Below are positions 26,563 through 36,762 of a stretch of DNA of 62,209 nt, piece after piece. The DNA comes from Lachnospiraceae bacterium UBA1721. Lineage in GTDB: Bacteria; Bacillota; Clostridia; Lachnospirales; Lachnospiraceae. Made by a program: the position numbers and the translations under genes. Positions within the stretch are counted from its first letter, which is position 1. The number at the start of each line of letters is the position of its first letter. The stretch lies in assembly GCA_002317155.1 (NCBI GenBank), contig DCIR01000096.1, positions 7,035-69,243 of the forward strand, read 5' to 3'. The notes below the pieces were generated by a model. The model was not told the DNA's origin. It saw only the letters and a program-made list of their open reading frames with translations, and did no database searches.

Positions 26563-27462
26563 TCAAATCTCCTCAGGGTGTTGCGCATCACCCAATCCCT
26601 CGCGCAATTTTTCGGCGAACTCGCTCAGCCTTCTGAGTCTGTGATTAACTCCGGACTTACCTACAGGCGGATCCAGCTGTTCACCAAGTTCCTGAAGCGG
26701 GGCCTCAGGATATTCCAGTCGCACATAAGCCATTTGGGCCAACGGCTCCGGAAGATTATCTATTCCGTAATGCTCCTTAATATACAAAATGTCTTCCTTC
26801 TGTCTTGTAGCAGACTCCACAATCTTACGAATATTAGACATCTCGCAATTAATACGGCGATTAACGGAATTGTTAACCTCTTTATAGATTCTCGCATTTT
26901 CCATCTCCATCAATGCATTGACAGCCTCAATTACATTAAGAAGATCAACAATGCTCTCACCTTCCTTAAGATATACCACATAATTGTTACGTCTGATAAT
27001 AATCTTGGACTCGATTCCAAAATTCAAAATAACCTGCTTAAGCTGCTCTGCTTTTGCCTTATCAGGACACACAAATTCCATGTGATAACCCTTCGCCGGG
27101 TCATTTATCGAACCGACTGCCAGAAATACACCTCTTAAAAATGCACGCTGGCAACAGGGATTCTTAATGATAAGTGAATTAATCGGTTCGTTCAAATCAC
27201 CTATTTTTGCATAAAAATCCTGCAAGGCAGAATCATCCGACCGTAATTCGGTATATATATTAAATGTTTTCTTTAATAATGTAAAGCCTTTTCTGACAAT
27301 AGCTTCTCTTTCGGTAGCAAAACCAAGGGTAATCCCACCGTCCTCACTCCTGCCAATCTGACCGCAATAATGAAATAAGCCGACCAGTTCAGCAATTTGG
27401 CAATGTCTTGCCTGAGGGATTTTTTTTGCCAGTTCCTCTTTAACATCTCCGGAAAATGACAT
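26563..27462 (-). CDS. whiA: DNA-binding protein WhiA
   Basis: 299 residues. An N-terminal LAGLIDADG homing-endonuclease-like fold without nuclease residues (FLRGVFLAVGSINDP) and a C-terminal helix-turn-helix (LGEQLDPPVGKSGVNHRLRRL) define WhiA. In Firmicutes it influences cell division and chromosome segregation and binds DNA. Start lies one base after the rapZ stop, with its GGGG site inside the end of rapZ, so translation is coupled. Confidence 0.95.
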   Translation of the reverse strand: MSFSGDVKEELAKKIPQARHCQIAELVGLFHYCGQIGRSEDGGITLGFATEREAIVRKGFTLLKKTFNIYTELRSDDSALQDFYAKIGDLNEPINSLIIKNPCCQRAFLRGVFLAVGSINDPAKGYHMEFVCPDKAKAEQLKQVILNFGIESKIIIRRNNYVVYLKEGESIVDLLNVIEAVNALMEMENARIYKEVNNSVNRRINCEMSNIRKIVESATRQKEDILYIKEHYGIDNLPEPLAQMAYVRLEYPEAPLQELGEQLDPPVGKSGVNHRLRRLSEFAEKLREGLGDAQHPEEI

Positions 27463-27463
27463 A

Positions 27464-28330
27464 CTACTTCCCCTGCACTGTTACATCTCTGTGATAAAGC
27501 TTCAAACCATAGTGACCCTTGTCCTTGAGGCGATTATATAAACCGTCGGCCAAGGTTACACTTCTGTGTTTGCCGCCGGTACAACCAATGGCGATAACCA
27601 AACTGTATTTTCCTTCTTTAATATAGAAAGGAATCAAAAAACTAATCATATCCTCAAGCTTATCAAGGAACTGTCCTGCTTCTTCGAACTGAAGCACATA
27701 ATCGCGGACCTCCTTATCCAGTCCGGTCTTAGTTTTCAGTTCTTCTATATAATATGGATTAGGTAAAAATCTCACATCAAACACGAGGTCCGCGTCAGCA
27801 GGTATTCCGTGCTTATAACCAAAAGACATTACGGAAACGATCAGATTGTTGTACTCCTCGTTACCGATAAATATTCTCTCAAGCTCAGCCTTAAGTTCAC
27901 GTGTAAGAAGATTTGTAGTATCGATAATATAGGTAGCCATGGTGCGAATCTCCGCAAGCACATCTCTTTCCTTGCGTACACCATCTTCTACTCTTCCTTC
28001 AGGTGAGAGAGGATGAACTCTTCTTGTCTCCTTATATCTACGGATAAGCGCGCGCTCCGAAGCCTCCAGGAACAATACTTCAACCTCTATCTCCTTGCTG
28101 AGAAGATTCTTTAGTATTGCGGGCAGCTCCATAAATGACTGACCTGAACGTACATCAAGTCCGAGTGCAATTTTGGTCAGCTCAGTTCCCGGCTGACTAA
28201 CCAGTTCCGCAAATTTATCAAGCAATGTCACAGGTAAATTGTCAACACAATAGAAGCCTGCATCCTCGAGCATCTTAAGTGCAGTACTCTTACCGCCTCC
28301 GCTCATTCCTGTTACAATTACAAATCTCAT
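27464..28330 (-). CDS. rapZ: RNase adapter / nucleotide-binding protein RapZ (YvcJ)
   Basis: P-loop ATP/GTP-binding protein, 288 residues. Walker A GMSGGGKS (8-15) and the C-terminal GCTGGKHRSV motif identify RapZ/YvcJ. In E. coli RapZ guides RNase E to GlmZ; in Firmicutes the role is less defined. Start at 28330 has GGGG 6 nt upstream, and an in-frame GTG 12 nt earlier overlaps that site. It is directly followed by whiA; the yvcK gene that commonly lies between them is not present. Confidence 0.94.
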   Translation of the reverse strand: MRFVIVTGMSGGGKSTALKMLEDAGFYCVDNLPVTLLDKFAELVSQPGTELTKIALGLDVRSGQSFMELPAILKNLLSKEIEVEVLFLEASERALIRRYKETRRVHPLSPEGRVEDGVRKERDVLAEIRTMATYIIDTTNLLTRELKAELERIFIGNEEYNNLIVSVMSFGYKHGIPADADLVFDVRFLPNPYYIEELKTKTGLDKEVRDYVLQFEEAGQFLDKLEDMISFLIPFYIKEGKYSLVIAIGCTGGKHRSVTLADGLYNRLKDKGHYGLKLYHRDVTVQGK

Positions 28331-28441
28331 CTTTTTCCCCACATAATCGGATTCATAACCGTCGAATATGGACTCTCATGAATCGCAAAACACTTCAGAC
28401 ATAATATTTCACGCAAAATATTTCTCGCACACTTTCAGGCG

Positions 28442-29350
28442 TCACTTCAGCACGACAATTTCAGGTTCAAGGCTGACCGAGAATCTGTCAAATACTCTCT
28501 CTTTAACCTCTGCCACCACATCAAGTACATCCGCTGCAGTAGCATTTCCTACATTAACCACAAAACCGCAATGCTTATCGGATACCCTCGCTCCGCCTAT
28601 CTGAAATCCTCTAAGTCCGGAATCCATGATAAGCTTACCTGCAAAATGTCCTTCAGGGCGCTTAAATGTACTTCCCGCACTGGGATACTCCAAGGGCTGC
28701 TTTTCACGGCGTCTCGCATTAAAATCATCCATCATCGCCTTGATAGCATCCTTGTCCCCGGGTTGCAATTCAAAAACGACTTCCGCCGCAATGAACTTTT
28801 TATGCTTTAAGACGCTGTTGCGATAGCCAAATTCCAAAAAAGCAGGTGTAAGTTCCATCACTTCGCCATCCGGAGCCACCACCCTTACAAGCTTGACTAC
28901 CTGGCTCATCTCTCCGCCGTAGGCACCGGCATTCATTACTACCGCTCCGCCTACCGAACCGGGTATGCCCGCTGCAAACTCAAGGCCTGTAAGACCATTT
29001 TCCCATGCAGCACGCGATACCTTTGTAAGCATCGTACCGGTCTTGGCAGTAATAGTATTATCTTCAATAGCAATGCCTTCAAACTTCTTACCCAGGTGGA
29101 GGATAATTCCTTCATAACCTTCATCAAGAGCAAGAGTGTTGCTACCATTGCCCAAAATGAAATACGGATACTCCACAAGATTAAGATATCGCGACATATT
29201 TGAAAGCTGCTCGATAGTCTCGATCTCAACAATACATACTGCCGGACCACCAACCTTAAAAGTGGTGTAATCGGCAAGCGATGCATCTAATATTATATTT
29301 TCTTCAGGGATATATCCCTTGATTGTATCTAAGGTAGTTTTGCTAAGCAT
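28442..29350 (-). CDS. murB: UDP-N-acetylenolpyruvoylglucosamine reductase
   Basis: FAD enzyme of peptidoglycan precursor synthesis, reducing UDP-GlcNAc-enolpyruvate to UDP-MurNAc. 302 residues, the short type II MurB. Motifs: KVGGPA, GNGSNTLA in the FAD site, GAYGGE, YRNSVLK and YPSAGSTFKRP with the catalytic Ser. AGGAAGG precedes the start by 4 nt. Sits between rapZ and glcK in a long minus-strand unit; the 18-bp gap to glcK suggests co-transcription. Confidence 0.96.
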   Translation of the reverse strand: MLSKTTLDTIKGYIPEENIILDASLADYTTFKVGGPAVCIVEIETIEQLSNMSRYLNLVEYPYFILGNGSNTLALDEGYEGIILHLGKKFEGIAIEDNTITAKTGTMLTKVSRAAWENGLTGLEFAAGIPGSVGGAVVMNAGAYGGEMSQVVKLVRVVAPDGEVMELTPAFLEFGYRNSVLKHKKFIAAEVVFELQPGDKDAIKAMMDDFNARRREKQPLEYPSAGSTFKRPEGHFAGKLIMDSGLRGFQIGGARVSDKHCGFVVNVGNATAADVLDVVAEVKERVFDRFSVSLEPEIVVLK

Positions 29351-29368
29351 ATTACCTTCCTTTGCAAT

Positions 29369-30313
29369 TTAGAATGCCTTAAGAATCATTCCGGCTGCAC
29401 CGAAAATGCCTGCATCATTGCCGAGTTTAGCAAGAGCAAACTTAGCATGGCGGCAAGGAGGGAATACATACTTCTGGAAGTTAGGCTCTACATAAGGAAT
29501 AAGAACCTCTCCTGCCTTTGATACTCCGCCACCGATAACGAATACCTGAGGATTAACTACATTTGCAACTGAAGCCAGTCCCTTACCGAGATAATAACCG
29601 AATTTTTCAGCTATCTCTATAGCGACCTCATCGCCTGCCTTAACTGCATCAAATACAGTCTTTGCAGAAATTTCTGAATCTCTGAGAACGCTTGCCTTAT
29701 CATCCTTAGCAAGACGACGCTTTGCAAGTCTTACGATACCTGTAGCTGAAGCATACTGCTCGAGGCATCCGCAGTGTCCGCATCCGCAAACCTCTGTCTC
29801 CTCATCCTCAAGATGAATATGTCCGATCTCACCGCCTGCACCTGTTGCACCGGTAAGAATTTTTCCGTTAACAATAATTCCGCCACCTACGCCGGTTCCG
29901 AGGGTAACTGCTACCATATCGCTGTAGCCCTTACCGCCGCCCTGCCACATTTCACCAAAAGCTGCTACATTCGCATCGTTTGCAGCCTTAACAGGAATAC
30001 CGCCGGTTGCTTCCTCAAGGGTGGTTCTTAAGTTAAATACAGGCCATCCGAGGTTAACCGCACCACCGGTCATAACACCGTCCTCATCTACTGCTCCGGG
30101 AGCACCAACACCGATTCCGGCAACATCAGCCTTATCGATATTCTTCTCTGCGAGCTTAGCCATAACGCTCTTAGCTACATCGGGAACAATCTGAGCTCCC
30201 TGATTATCCTTAATAGTAGGAATCTCCCACTTATCGAGAACATTTGCATTCTCATCAAAAAGTCCAAGCTTTACTGTAGTTCCACCAATATCTACACCAA
30301 CTGCGTACTTCAT
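29369..30313 (-). CDS. glcK: ROK family glucokinase
   Basis: Phosphorylates free glucose with ATP. 314 residues. ROK signatures: DIGGTTVKLGLFD near the start, AANDANVAAFGE, VTLGTGVGGGI and the zinc motif EVCGCGHCGCLEQYAS. Its ribosome site GGAGG lies in the 3' end of hprK, whose stop is 2 bases upstream. The glucose released by cellobiose phosphorylase is a natural substrate; this pathway link is inference. Confidence 0.95.
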   Translation of the reverse strand: MKYAVGVDIGGTTVKLGLFDENANVLDKWEIPTIKDNQGAQIVPDVAKSVMAKLAEKNIDKADVAGIGVGAPGAVDEDGVMTGGAVNLGWPVFNLRTTLEEATGGIPVKAANDANVAAFGEMWQGGGKGYSDMVAVTLGTGVGGGIIVNGKILTGATGAGGEIGHIHLEDEETEVCGCGHCGCLEQYASATGIVRLAKRRLAKDDKASVLRDSEISAKTVFDAVKAGDEVAIEIAEKFGYYLGKGLASVANVVNPQVFVIGGGVSKAGEVLIPYVEPNFQKYVFPPCRHAKFALAKLGNDAGIFGAAGMILKAF

Positions 30314-30315
30314 TA

Positions 30316-31257
30316 TTAATCTTCCTCCTCGAATTTCTTCGCCATATTTTCCTGAACACGCTTATACAGCTCCTGAGCTGCATTATATCCCATCTTCTTC
30401 TGTCTGAAGTTAACTGCTGCCGACTCGCAGATGATAGCGAGGTTACGGCCGGGTCTGATGGGAATATTATGACATGCAACCTTGTTGCCAAGATACTCGG
30501 TGTATGAATCATCAAGTCCGAGTCTGTCATATTCCTTATCCTTGTCCCAATCCTCAAGATGGATAACAAGGTCTATTACCTGCTGTTCCTTAACTGATGA
30601 AGCACCAAACAATGCCTTGACATCTACGATGCCGATACCGCGAAGCTCAATGAAGTGCTTGGTAATATCAGGTGCACGTCCTACAAGGGTATCGTCATTA
30701 ATCTTTCTGAGTTCTACAACGTCATCGGTTACAAGACGGTGACCACGCTTGATAAGTTCAAGAGCAGCCTCTGATTTACCGATACCGCTTTCACCTGTAA
30801 TAAGAAGTCCCTGGCCATATACATCGACAAGTACGCCGTGTACAGAAATCATAGGAGCGAGACGCTCATTGAGCCATCTGATAATATCAGCGGTGAATGC
30901 TGATGTAGCTTCATTTGTAATAAATACGGGAACGCCGTGCTGCTTGGCAAGATCCAGGAAAGTATCGCTGGGCTTCAAGTTTCTGCAAAATACGATGGCT
31001 GGAATAGGATGTGAAAGCAGCTTATCAAAAGCAGCAATCTTCTGCTCTTCGTTAAGTGCATTCTCCATATATGAATACTCTACAAGACCGATAATCTGAA
31101 TACGAGATGAGTCAAAATACTCATAGTATCCTGTAATCTGAAGTGCAGGTCTGTTAATATCCTGCTGATGAACTCGGATTTTGTCAATCGCGATATCCGG
31201 AGTAAGACTCTCCAGCTTAAATTTCTCCACAATACTTGTCAATTTTACACTTGCCAT
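30316..31257 (-). CDS. hprK: HPr kinase/phosphorylase
   Basis: Bifunctional sensor that phosphorylates HPr and Crh on Ser46 in energy-rich cells and removes the phosphate when phosphate is high. 313 residues from the ATG at 31257 (GGAG 6 nt upstream; a TTG at 31269 overlaps that site). Walker A GESGIGKS (155-162), His140 of HGVLVDVYG, the second signature LRGIGIVDVKALFG and the acidic tail EEED. It is in the same unit as glcK and near the Crh-like protein, so this region holds the kinase and a substrate. Confidence 0.95.
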   Translation of the reverse strand: MASVKLTSIVEKFKLESLTPDIAIDKIRVHQQDINRPALQITGYYEYFDSSRIQIIGLVEYSYMENALNEEQKIAAFDKLLSHPIPAIVFCRNLKPSDTFLDLAKQHGVPVFITNEATSAFTADIIRWLNERLAPMISVHGVLVDVYGQGLLITGESGIGKSEAALELIKRGHRLVTDDVVELRKINDDTLVGRAPDITKHFIELRGIGIVDVKALFGASSVKEQQVIDLVIHLEDWDKDKEYDRLGLDDSYTEYLGNKVACHNIPIRPGRNLAIICESAAVNFRQKKMGYNAAQELYKRVQENMAKKFEEED

Positions 31258-31379
31258 GATTTTCTCCAATCTGCGACCTCTATGTTATCGCAAAATATAA
31301 GTAATTATATGATACCACACTTTGCCGCTTCTATGTAAAAAATAATCCCTTCGGCAGCCCATATTTTACGATTACTATT

Positions 31380-33257
31380 CTATTGGCGACTGTTTTTTCT
31401 CTCGCGAAAAAATGCCACCACAGCAGCTGCTGCCTGCGGAGTAAATCCAGGAATAGCACTTATCTCTTCCTCAGTAGCTTCAGAAATAGCATTCAGGTCT
31501 GAAAAATGCCTCATAAGAGCCTTCCTGCGCGCAGGACCAACGCCCTGTATATCATCCAGGACAGATTTAACCTGCACCTTACTTCTAAGCGATTTGTGGT
31601 ACTCTATAGCAAATCTGTGTGCCTCATCCTGGATTCTGGTAACGAGCTTAAATCCTTCCGAATGAATGTCTATAGGCAGCTCCACATTATTAAAATAAAT
31701 ACCTCTGGTTCTATGGAAATCATCCTTAACCATACCGCACACAGGAACGTTCAGTCCCAGGCTGTCCAGCACCTCAAGCGCTATGTTGACCTGTCCTCGA
31801 CCACCGTCCATCAGCAGTAGATCAGGATACTTTGAAAAGCTTCCAAAGGATGCATCCATATCCTTACGCGCCAGCTCTTCATTTTCCTCCATTCCGTGAG
31901 TAAATCTTCTTGTAAGTGCTTCTCTCATGCAGGAATAATCATCAGGGCCGGTTACCGTTCTTATCTTAAACTTTCTGTAATCGCTCTTTTTAGGCTTGCC
32001 CTTTTCAAATACAACCATTGAAGCTACATTCTCAAAACCATTGGTATTGGATATATCAAACGCTTCCATTCTGTCTGCATTTTCGAGTCCCAACAGCTTG
32101 GCAATCTCCTTGACGGCACCGATCGTCCTGCCTTCCTCACGCTTAAGCTTTTCTCTGTCCTGTGTCAAAATAATCTCAGCGTTATGAGCCGCCAGCTCTA
32201 CCATCTTTTCCTTCTGACCGGCTTTTGGCACCTTAATATATACCCTGGTTCCTCTGCGACCGCTCAGCCATTCCTCCAGCAGCTTGACATCTTCTATCTC
32301 ATGCTGAAGCATAATCTCTTTGGGAAGGAACGGTGTACCGGCATAGAACTGCTTCACAAATTCCTGAAGTATCGCTCCCGGCGAATCCTCAGCAATGTGA
32401 GTCATATAATAATGCTCTCTTCCTATCAGCTTACCGTCTCGCACAAAGAAAATCTGGACCACTATCTCGTCCTTATCACGGGCCATTGCAATGATATCCT
32501 TATCCTCGCCCTCACCCTCGTTAATCTTCTGCTTCTGTGCAACGCTCTTAACACTTATATGCAGGTCTCGCAGTCTTGCTGCTTCCTCGAATTCCATCGC
32601 CTCGGCTGCGGCCTTCATTCTTTCTTCCAGGCTCTTAAGAACCGGCTTATAATTACCGTTCAAAAAATCCATCGCCTCGGCAATCTGTTCCGCATATTCT
32701 TCCTGTGATACATACCCCTGGCATGGCGCGGTGCATTGTCCGATATGATAATTCAGGCAGGGACGATCTGAACCGATTTCACGTGGAAGACTCCTGTTAC
32801 AGGTTCTCAGCATATAAAGTTTATTAAGAAGCTCAATGGTATCCTTAACCGCAGCAGCAGAGCTGTATGGTCCAAAATATTTGGACTTATCCTTCTTCAT
32901 CAAACGTGAGAACATCACTCGCGGATAGCTTTCGCCAAGCGTCACCTTAATATACGGATAGGTCTTGTCGTCCTTTAACAGAGTATTGTATTTTGGCGAG
33001 TGCTCCTTGATGAGATTATTTTCAAGTACCAGCGCCTCAAGCTCTGAATCCGTAACGATATACTCAAAATGATCTATAAGAGAAATCATCTGATCAATAG
33101 CGGGACCACGGCCGACATTTTTTCTAAAATACGAACGTACTCTGTTATGTAAGTTAACTGCCTTACCGACATAGAGTATTCCGTCGGACTTGTCCCTCAT
33201 TATATATACTCCGGGGCTCCCCGGAAGCTTTTTAAGTTCTTCCTGAATATCAAACAT
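31380..33257 (-). CDS. uvrC: Excinuclease ABC subunit C
   Basis: Makes the dual incisions in nucleotide-excision repair with UvrA and UvrB. 625 residues. Domains: GIY-YIG nuclease (PGVYIMRD... ILYVGKA, 14-35), cysteine-rich (CxxC-type PCLNYHIGQCTAPC), UVR motif (KAAAEAMEFEEAARLRD), RNase H-like C-terminal nuclease (DISNTNGFE, LLMDGGRGQVNIA) and two terminal helix-hairpin-helix motifs (IQGVGPARRKAL, IPGFTPQAA). AAAGGGG before the start. First gene of the minus-strand block below it. Confidence 0.97.
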   Translation of the reverse strand: MFDIQEELKKLPGSPGVYIMRDKSDGILYVGKAVNLHNRVRSYFRKNVGRGPAIDQMISLIDHFEYIVTDSELEALVLENNLIKEHSPKYNTLLKDDKTYPYIKVTLGESYPRVMFSRLMKKDKSKYFGPYSSAAAVKDTIELLNKLYMLRTCNRSLPREIGSDRPCLNYHIGQCTAPCQGYVSQEEYAEQIAEAMDFLNGNYKPVLKSLEERMKAAAEAMEFEEAARLRDLHISVKSVAQKQKINEGEGEDKDIIAMARDKDEIVVQIFFVRDGKLIGREHYYMTHIAEDSPGAILQEFVKQFYAGTPFLPKEIMLQHEIEDVKLLEEWLSGRRGTRVYIKVPKAGQKEKMVELAAHNAEIILTQDREKLKREEGRTIGAVKEIAKLLGLENADRMEAFDISNTNGFENVASMVVFEKGKPKKSDYRKFKIRTVTGPDDYSCMREALTRRFTHGMEENEELARKDMDASFGSFSKYPDLLLMDGGRGQVNIALEVLDSLGLNVPVCGMVKDDFHRTRGIYFNNVELPIDIHSEGFKLVTRIQDEAHRFAIEYHKSLRSKVQVKSVLDDIQGVGPARRKALMRHFSDLNAISEATEEEISAIPGFTPQAAAAVVAFFRERKNSRQ

Positions 33258-33378
33258 ACCATTCCCCTTTATGCGGTATAAATTGACAAATTCGGTATGA
33301 CTTTACTATAATCCATTATACAAATTTCTATTTATTCAAGCCACCATATGGCTTAGTATCAATGAGGTTAATAATCAT

Positions 33379-34035
33379 ATGAGATTACGTAATATAACCG
33401 GCTGTCAGGAGACAATCGCAGACAGCAAATACGTTGTAAACGAGGATATTCTCGAAGAATGTCCCGGCACCTGGGCTTCACGCTTTGGCAACAACAATCC
33501 TATCCGAATCGAAATCGGCATGGGCAAGGGACGCTTTATTCACGACCTTGCCGAGCAGAATCCCAATGTCAACTATATCGGAATCGAAAAATACTCTGCC
33601 GTTCTTCTCCGCGCAGTTCAAAAGATGGAAGAAAACGAAAAGAGCAATCTTATTTTCCTCCGAATGGATGCAGAGGACATCTGTAAGGTATTCGGCGAGG
33701 GTGAAATAGACAAAATCTATCTCAACTTCTCAGATCCATGGCCTAAGGACCGTCACGCTAAAAGAAGACTTCCTTCAAGACAGTTCCTTGCACGTTATAA
33801 CAAAATCTTAAAAGCAGACGGCAACATCGAATTCAAAACCGATAACCGCGACCTTTTTGATTTCGCCGTAGAAGAACTCGAGCCTGCCGGTTGGGAAGCA
33901 GATTACATTACCTACGACCTTCATGCTGATGAAAAACTTATGGTTGGCAATGTCATGACCGAATACGAAGAAAAATTCTCAAGTCAGGGCAACCCCATCT
34001 GCAAATACTGCATCCACAGAGCAGCAAATAAATAG
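33379..34035 (+). CDS. trmB: tRNA (guanine-N7-)-methyltransferase
   Basis: Methylates G46 in the tRNA variable loop using SAM. 218 residues. SAM site EIGMGKGRFI, the GIEKYSAV loop, and the family signature LNFSDPWPKDRHAKRRL, which binds tRNA. A plus-strand single gene divergent from uvrC, ending at a terminator that overlaps the D,D-carboxypeptidase stop. Confidence 0.95.
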   Translation: MRLRNITGCQETIADSKYVVNEDILEECPGTWASRFGNNNPIRIEIGMGKGRFIHDLAEQNPNVNYIGIEKYSAVLLRAVQKMEENEKSNLIFLRMDAEDICKVFGEGEIDKIYLNFSDPWPKDRHAKRRLPSRQFLARYNKILKADGNIEFKTDNRDLFDFAVEELEPAGWEADYITYDLHADEKLMVGNVMTEYEEKFSSQGNPICKYCIHRAANK

Positions 34036-34111
34036 TATATCTAAGAATGCATATATTCAAAATATAGATTTACAATCACAAAACATCTTAAAAGAATGCA
34101 TTTACAGCCAC

Positions 34112-34151
34112 ATGAGCCGATTACTTTCACAAGCAGTCGGCTCATTTTATT
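34112..34151 (+). terminator. Terminator of trmB overlapping the dacA-like stop
   Basis: ATGAGCCGAT (34112-34121) pairs with AGTCGGCTCAT (34135-34145) followed by TTTTATT. The 3' side covers the stop of the convergent minus-strand gene. Confidence 0.8.
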
Positions 34152-35776
34152 CTATAATGATTGCTGGGGCCATTCTCGCCCAAACGTTTACTGATTCTCT
34201 TTCTTCCGCGTGTTCTGCGCCTGCCCTCTTCCATAAAAGCCGCCTTGCGCTGTTTGGCCTCCTGATGTATCGTCAGATACTTTTTACCGTTCTTTCTGCG
34301 TCTTCTGTCGCGCTTCCATTCAGCTCTCCAGTTCGGGTGACGTCTGCGGTAGTTCATTATTCCCTTAACCACCAAAAAGCCTATCAGTAATGATGCCACT
34401 CCTGCTCCGACATACAGAGCAATCTTGGTGACGTTGACGAACACGACTTTCTCTTCTTCTACCTCTACCTCTTCAACCTCTGTCGCGGCAACCGATGACG
34501 GGAGTTCATCAAAAGTATATCCATCACCCTGGGCCATGAATTCAACGGCTGCAGTACCCAAATACACTCCATGATAACTGTAGGTAATAATCGCAGCTTC
34601 CATCGGGTCGTTTGTATCGTATGAAATCTCAGAATCCAAATCAGCAAAATCTACAGTCTTGGGAACAATAATGCAGTCCTGCGTATTAAGTGCCAATATA
34701 GGAGTCGAATTACCCAGGACATCTACACCACTGTAGAATGAACCTGTAGTGCTAATGTTGTATTTTGTCTCTGTTTCGGAAACGTTCGCACTGTAAAAGT
34801 TAGAAAATCCGTAATCAAACAGACTGATTGTATCGAGATACTGATTTGGCGCCTCATCCTTCATTACCACGCATATAAGCCTGGTTCCATCCTTCTCCGC
34901 ACATGATACGAGGCAGCTCCTTGCTGCATCCGTATAACCGGTCTTTGCGCCCACAAGATACTCATACTCGTATGTTTTTCCCGGGAGTATGAGAACCGTC
35001 GAATTTTCTATAATCTCATCAGGCTGATTTTCCGAAGGATATATGTGAAGACGAGGTGTCATCGTAATATCGCAAAGCTTCTGATCTGCAAAAAAGGCCC
35101 TGCCTATCTGCGCCAGATCATAAGCACTTGTGTAATGATTGTCATCAGGCAATCCATTCGGGTTGACGAAATTGGAATCTACACATCCGAGCTCCTTCGC
35201 ACGATTATTCATCACTTCTGCAAAGCTCTGCCAGTCACTTCCGGTGATATGTTCCGCAACAGCAAAAGCACATTCATTTGCAGAACGAATCAGTATAGCC
35301 TGCAGACACTCAAGAACAGTGAGCGACTCGCCCACATCGATAGCTATATTATTACTGTCTCTGGGTGTATCGAAAACTGCAGACCTTGAGAATGTGACAA
35401 CTTCATCATCCTCACACATTTCAGAAGCAATAAGACAGGTCAAAATTTTAGTCGTCGATGCAGGAAATTCTCTCTCATGAACATTTTTTTCATAGAGAAT
35501 TACGCCTGTGTCGGCATCAATTAAAATAGCTGATTCAGCTCCCACTATAGGCCCCTGTGGCCAATTCGGCACCTGATTGGATTCTACAGGTATAGCACGG
35601 TTAGCCTCAAGAAGTTCGTCTCCCGTAAGTGCCCAGGCATAGATTGCATTACCTGCCCCACTTAACGCTCCTGCAAGCACGACAAATACGGTCATAGCTA
35701 TCGCCATGACCTTTCTCAGTACAGATTTTTTATGATGCCTGTTATGACATTTTTCTACTAACGCGTACTTGTCCAT
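34142..35776 (-). CDS. D-alanyl-D-alanine carboxypeptidase, PBP5 family
   Basis: Trims the terminal D-Ala of peptidoglycan stem peptides outside the cell. 544 residues. One N-terminal membrane anchor (MTVFVVLAGALSGAG near 35), Ser-active-site motifs STTK (SxxK near residue 107), SAN and KTG (GAKTGYTDAA) of the S11 family, then a linker and a C-terminal membrane helix (about 455-480) followed by a basic tail rich in Arg and Lys. Hence two membrane anchors bracket the domain. The basic tail is unusual in length for PBP5 types. Ribosome site weak (AGGATTGA). Confidence 0.92.
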   Translation of the reverse strand: MDKYALVEKCHNRHHKKSVLRKVMAIAMTVFVVLAGALSGAGNAIYAWALTGDELLEANRAIPVESNQVPNWPQGPIVGAESAILIDADTGVILYEKNVHEREFPASTTKILTCLIASEMCEDDEVVTFSRSAVFDTPRDSNNIAIDVGESLTVLECLQAILIRSANECAFAVAEHITGSDWQSFAEVMNNRAKELGCVDSNFVNPNGLPDDNHYTSAYDLAQIGRAFFADQKLCDITMTPRLHIYPSENQPDEIIENSTVLILPGKTYEYEYLVGAKTGYTDAARSCLVSCAEKDGTRLICVVMKDEAPNQYLDTISLFDYGFSNFYSANVSETETKYNISTTGSFYSGVDVLGNSTPILALNTQDCIIVPKTVDFADLDSEISYDTNDPMEAAIITYSYHGVYLGTAAVEFMAQGDGYTFDELPSSVAATEVEEVEVEEEKVVFVNVTKIALYVGAGVASLLIGFLVVKGIMNYRRRHPNWRAEWKRDRRRRKNGKKYLTIHQEAKQRKAAFMEEGRRRTRGRKRISKRLGENGPSNHYRIK

Positions 35777-35886
35777 TCAATCCTGTTTTCTATGCTTTTC
35801 TGTGCTTTTTTTGAGCGTTTCTATTTGCCTTTTCTTTACTCTTTTTATTTGCTATCTCTTTGTGATTTATGCGTTTTATTTATAAT

Positions 35887-36630
35887 TTACTTGCTCGCGT
35901 TCTCTTCAAATTTGAACCACTTGCTTATTCTCTTTCCAACAAACTCTATCACAGGGCCAAGTGTAAATGCCATAAGAATAGTAACGATATACCACTTACT
36001 TCCAAATGCCCACGCAATAAGAATCAATATCATGTCATAGATAATTCGTACAAGCTTTAAGGGCACCTTATTAAACTTACTTTTAATCTTTGTATATGCA
36101 ATGAAGGGTATCGCATCACACGGTGACATACCAAGTCCGGAATCCATGTATAATGCAGCAAAGAATACAAAAATAGCCAGTGCAACAATCATTATCGCTA
36201 TTTTAGCCACCAGAAAATCCGAACTGATAACTGCACTCTGCCTGCCGTTTTCCGCAGTGGTAATAACCAGAAATCCCTCAGGCACCACTCCTGGGAGAAC
36301 TTTTAACCACACCCAGCTGAAGAAATCATATAGATATCCGCACAACACCATATTGGCAATCGTACCGAATCCAAAATTATCCGCGCCGAGAATTACCACC
36401 AAAATAAGCAATACTATATTCAATATCAGCTGCCAGGTTCCAAGTGTAAGTCCCACTTTATTTGCTATAGCTATATTCATATTTGTAAAGGTATCAGTAC
36501 CCCAGTCAACCATACCCAGCCATGACAGTGAAAATCCCATCATGAATACTCCTATCAACATAGGCGGAAGCTGTTTTTTTAGATTTTTTCCTTTTACAAA
36601 TCCTACGATTATATCCTTAATACGCTGCAT
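35887..36630 (-). CDS. YczE/YitT-like membrane protein
   Basis: 247 residues, about five membrane helices. Motifs MLIGVFMMGFSLSWLGMVDWGTDTF and GLGMSPCDAIPF fit the YczE-like family of integral membrane proteins without known biochemical function. GGAG 6 nt upstream of the start. No close partner in the same unit; the next upstream gene on this strand is ftsH, separated by a terminator. Confidence 0.8.
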   Translation of the reverse strand: MQRIKDIIVGFVKGKNLKKQLPPMLIGVFMMGFSLSWLGMVDWGTDTFTNMNIAIANKVGLTLGTWQLILNIVLLILVVILGADNFGFGTIANMVLCGYLYDFFSWVWLKVLPGVVPEGFLVITTAENGRQSAVISSDFLVAKIAIMIVALAIFVFFAALYMDSGLGMSPCDAIPFIAYTKIKSKFNKVPLKLVRIIYDMILILIAWAFGSKWYIVTILMAFTLGPVIEFVGKRISKWFKFEENASK

Positions 36631-36762
36631 AACTCACTCCAAATAATTCTTTAATAATTCCCTAATAAGAATTTAAATATAAAATTTTAAGCACAACTTT
36701 CTAATACATATTACCGACATTTATCTTATCATATATGTCCCGTAAAAAGAATCCGTTATCAT

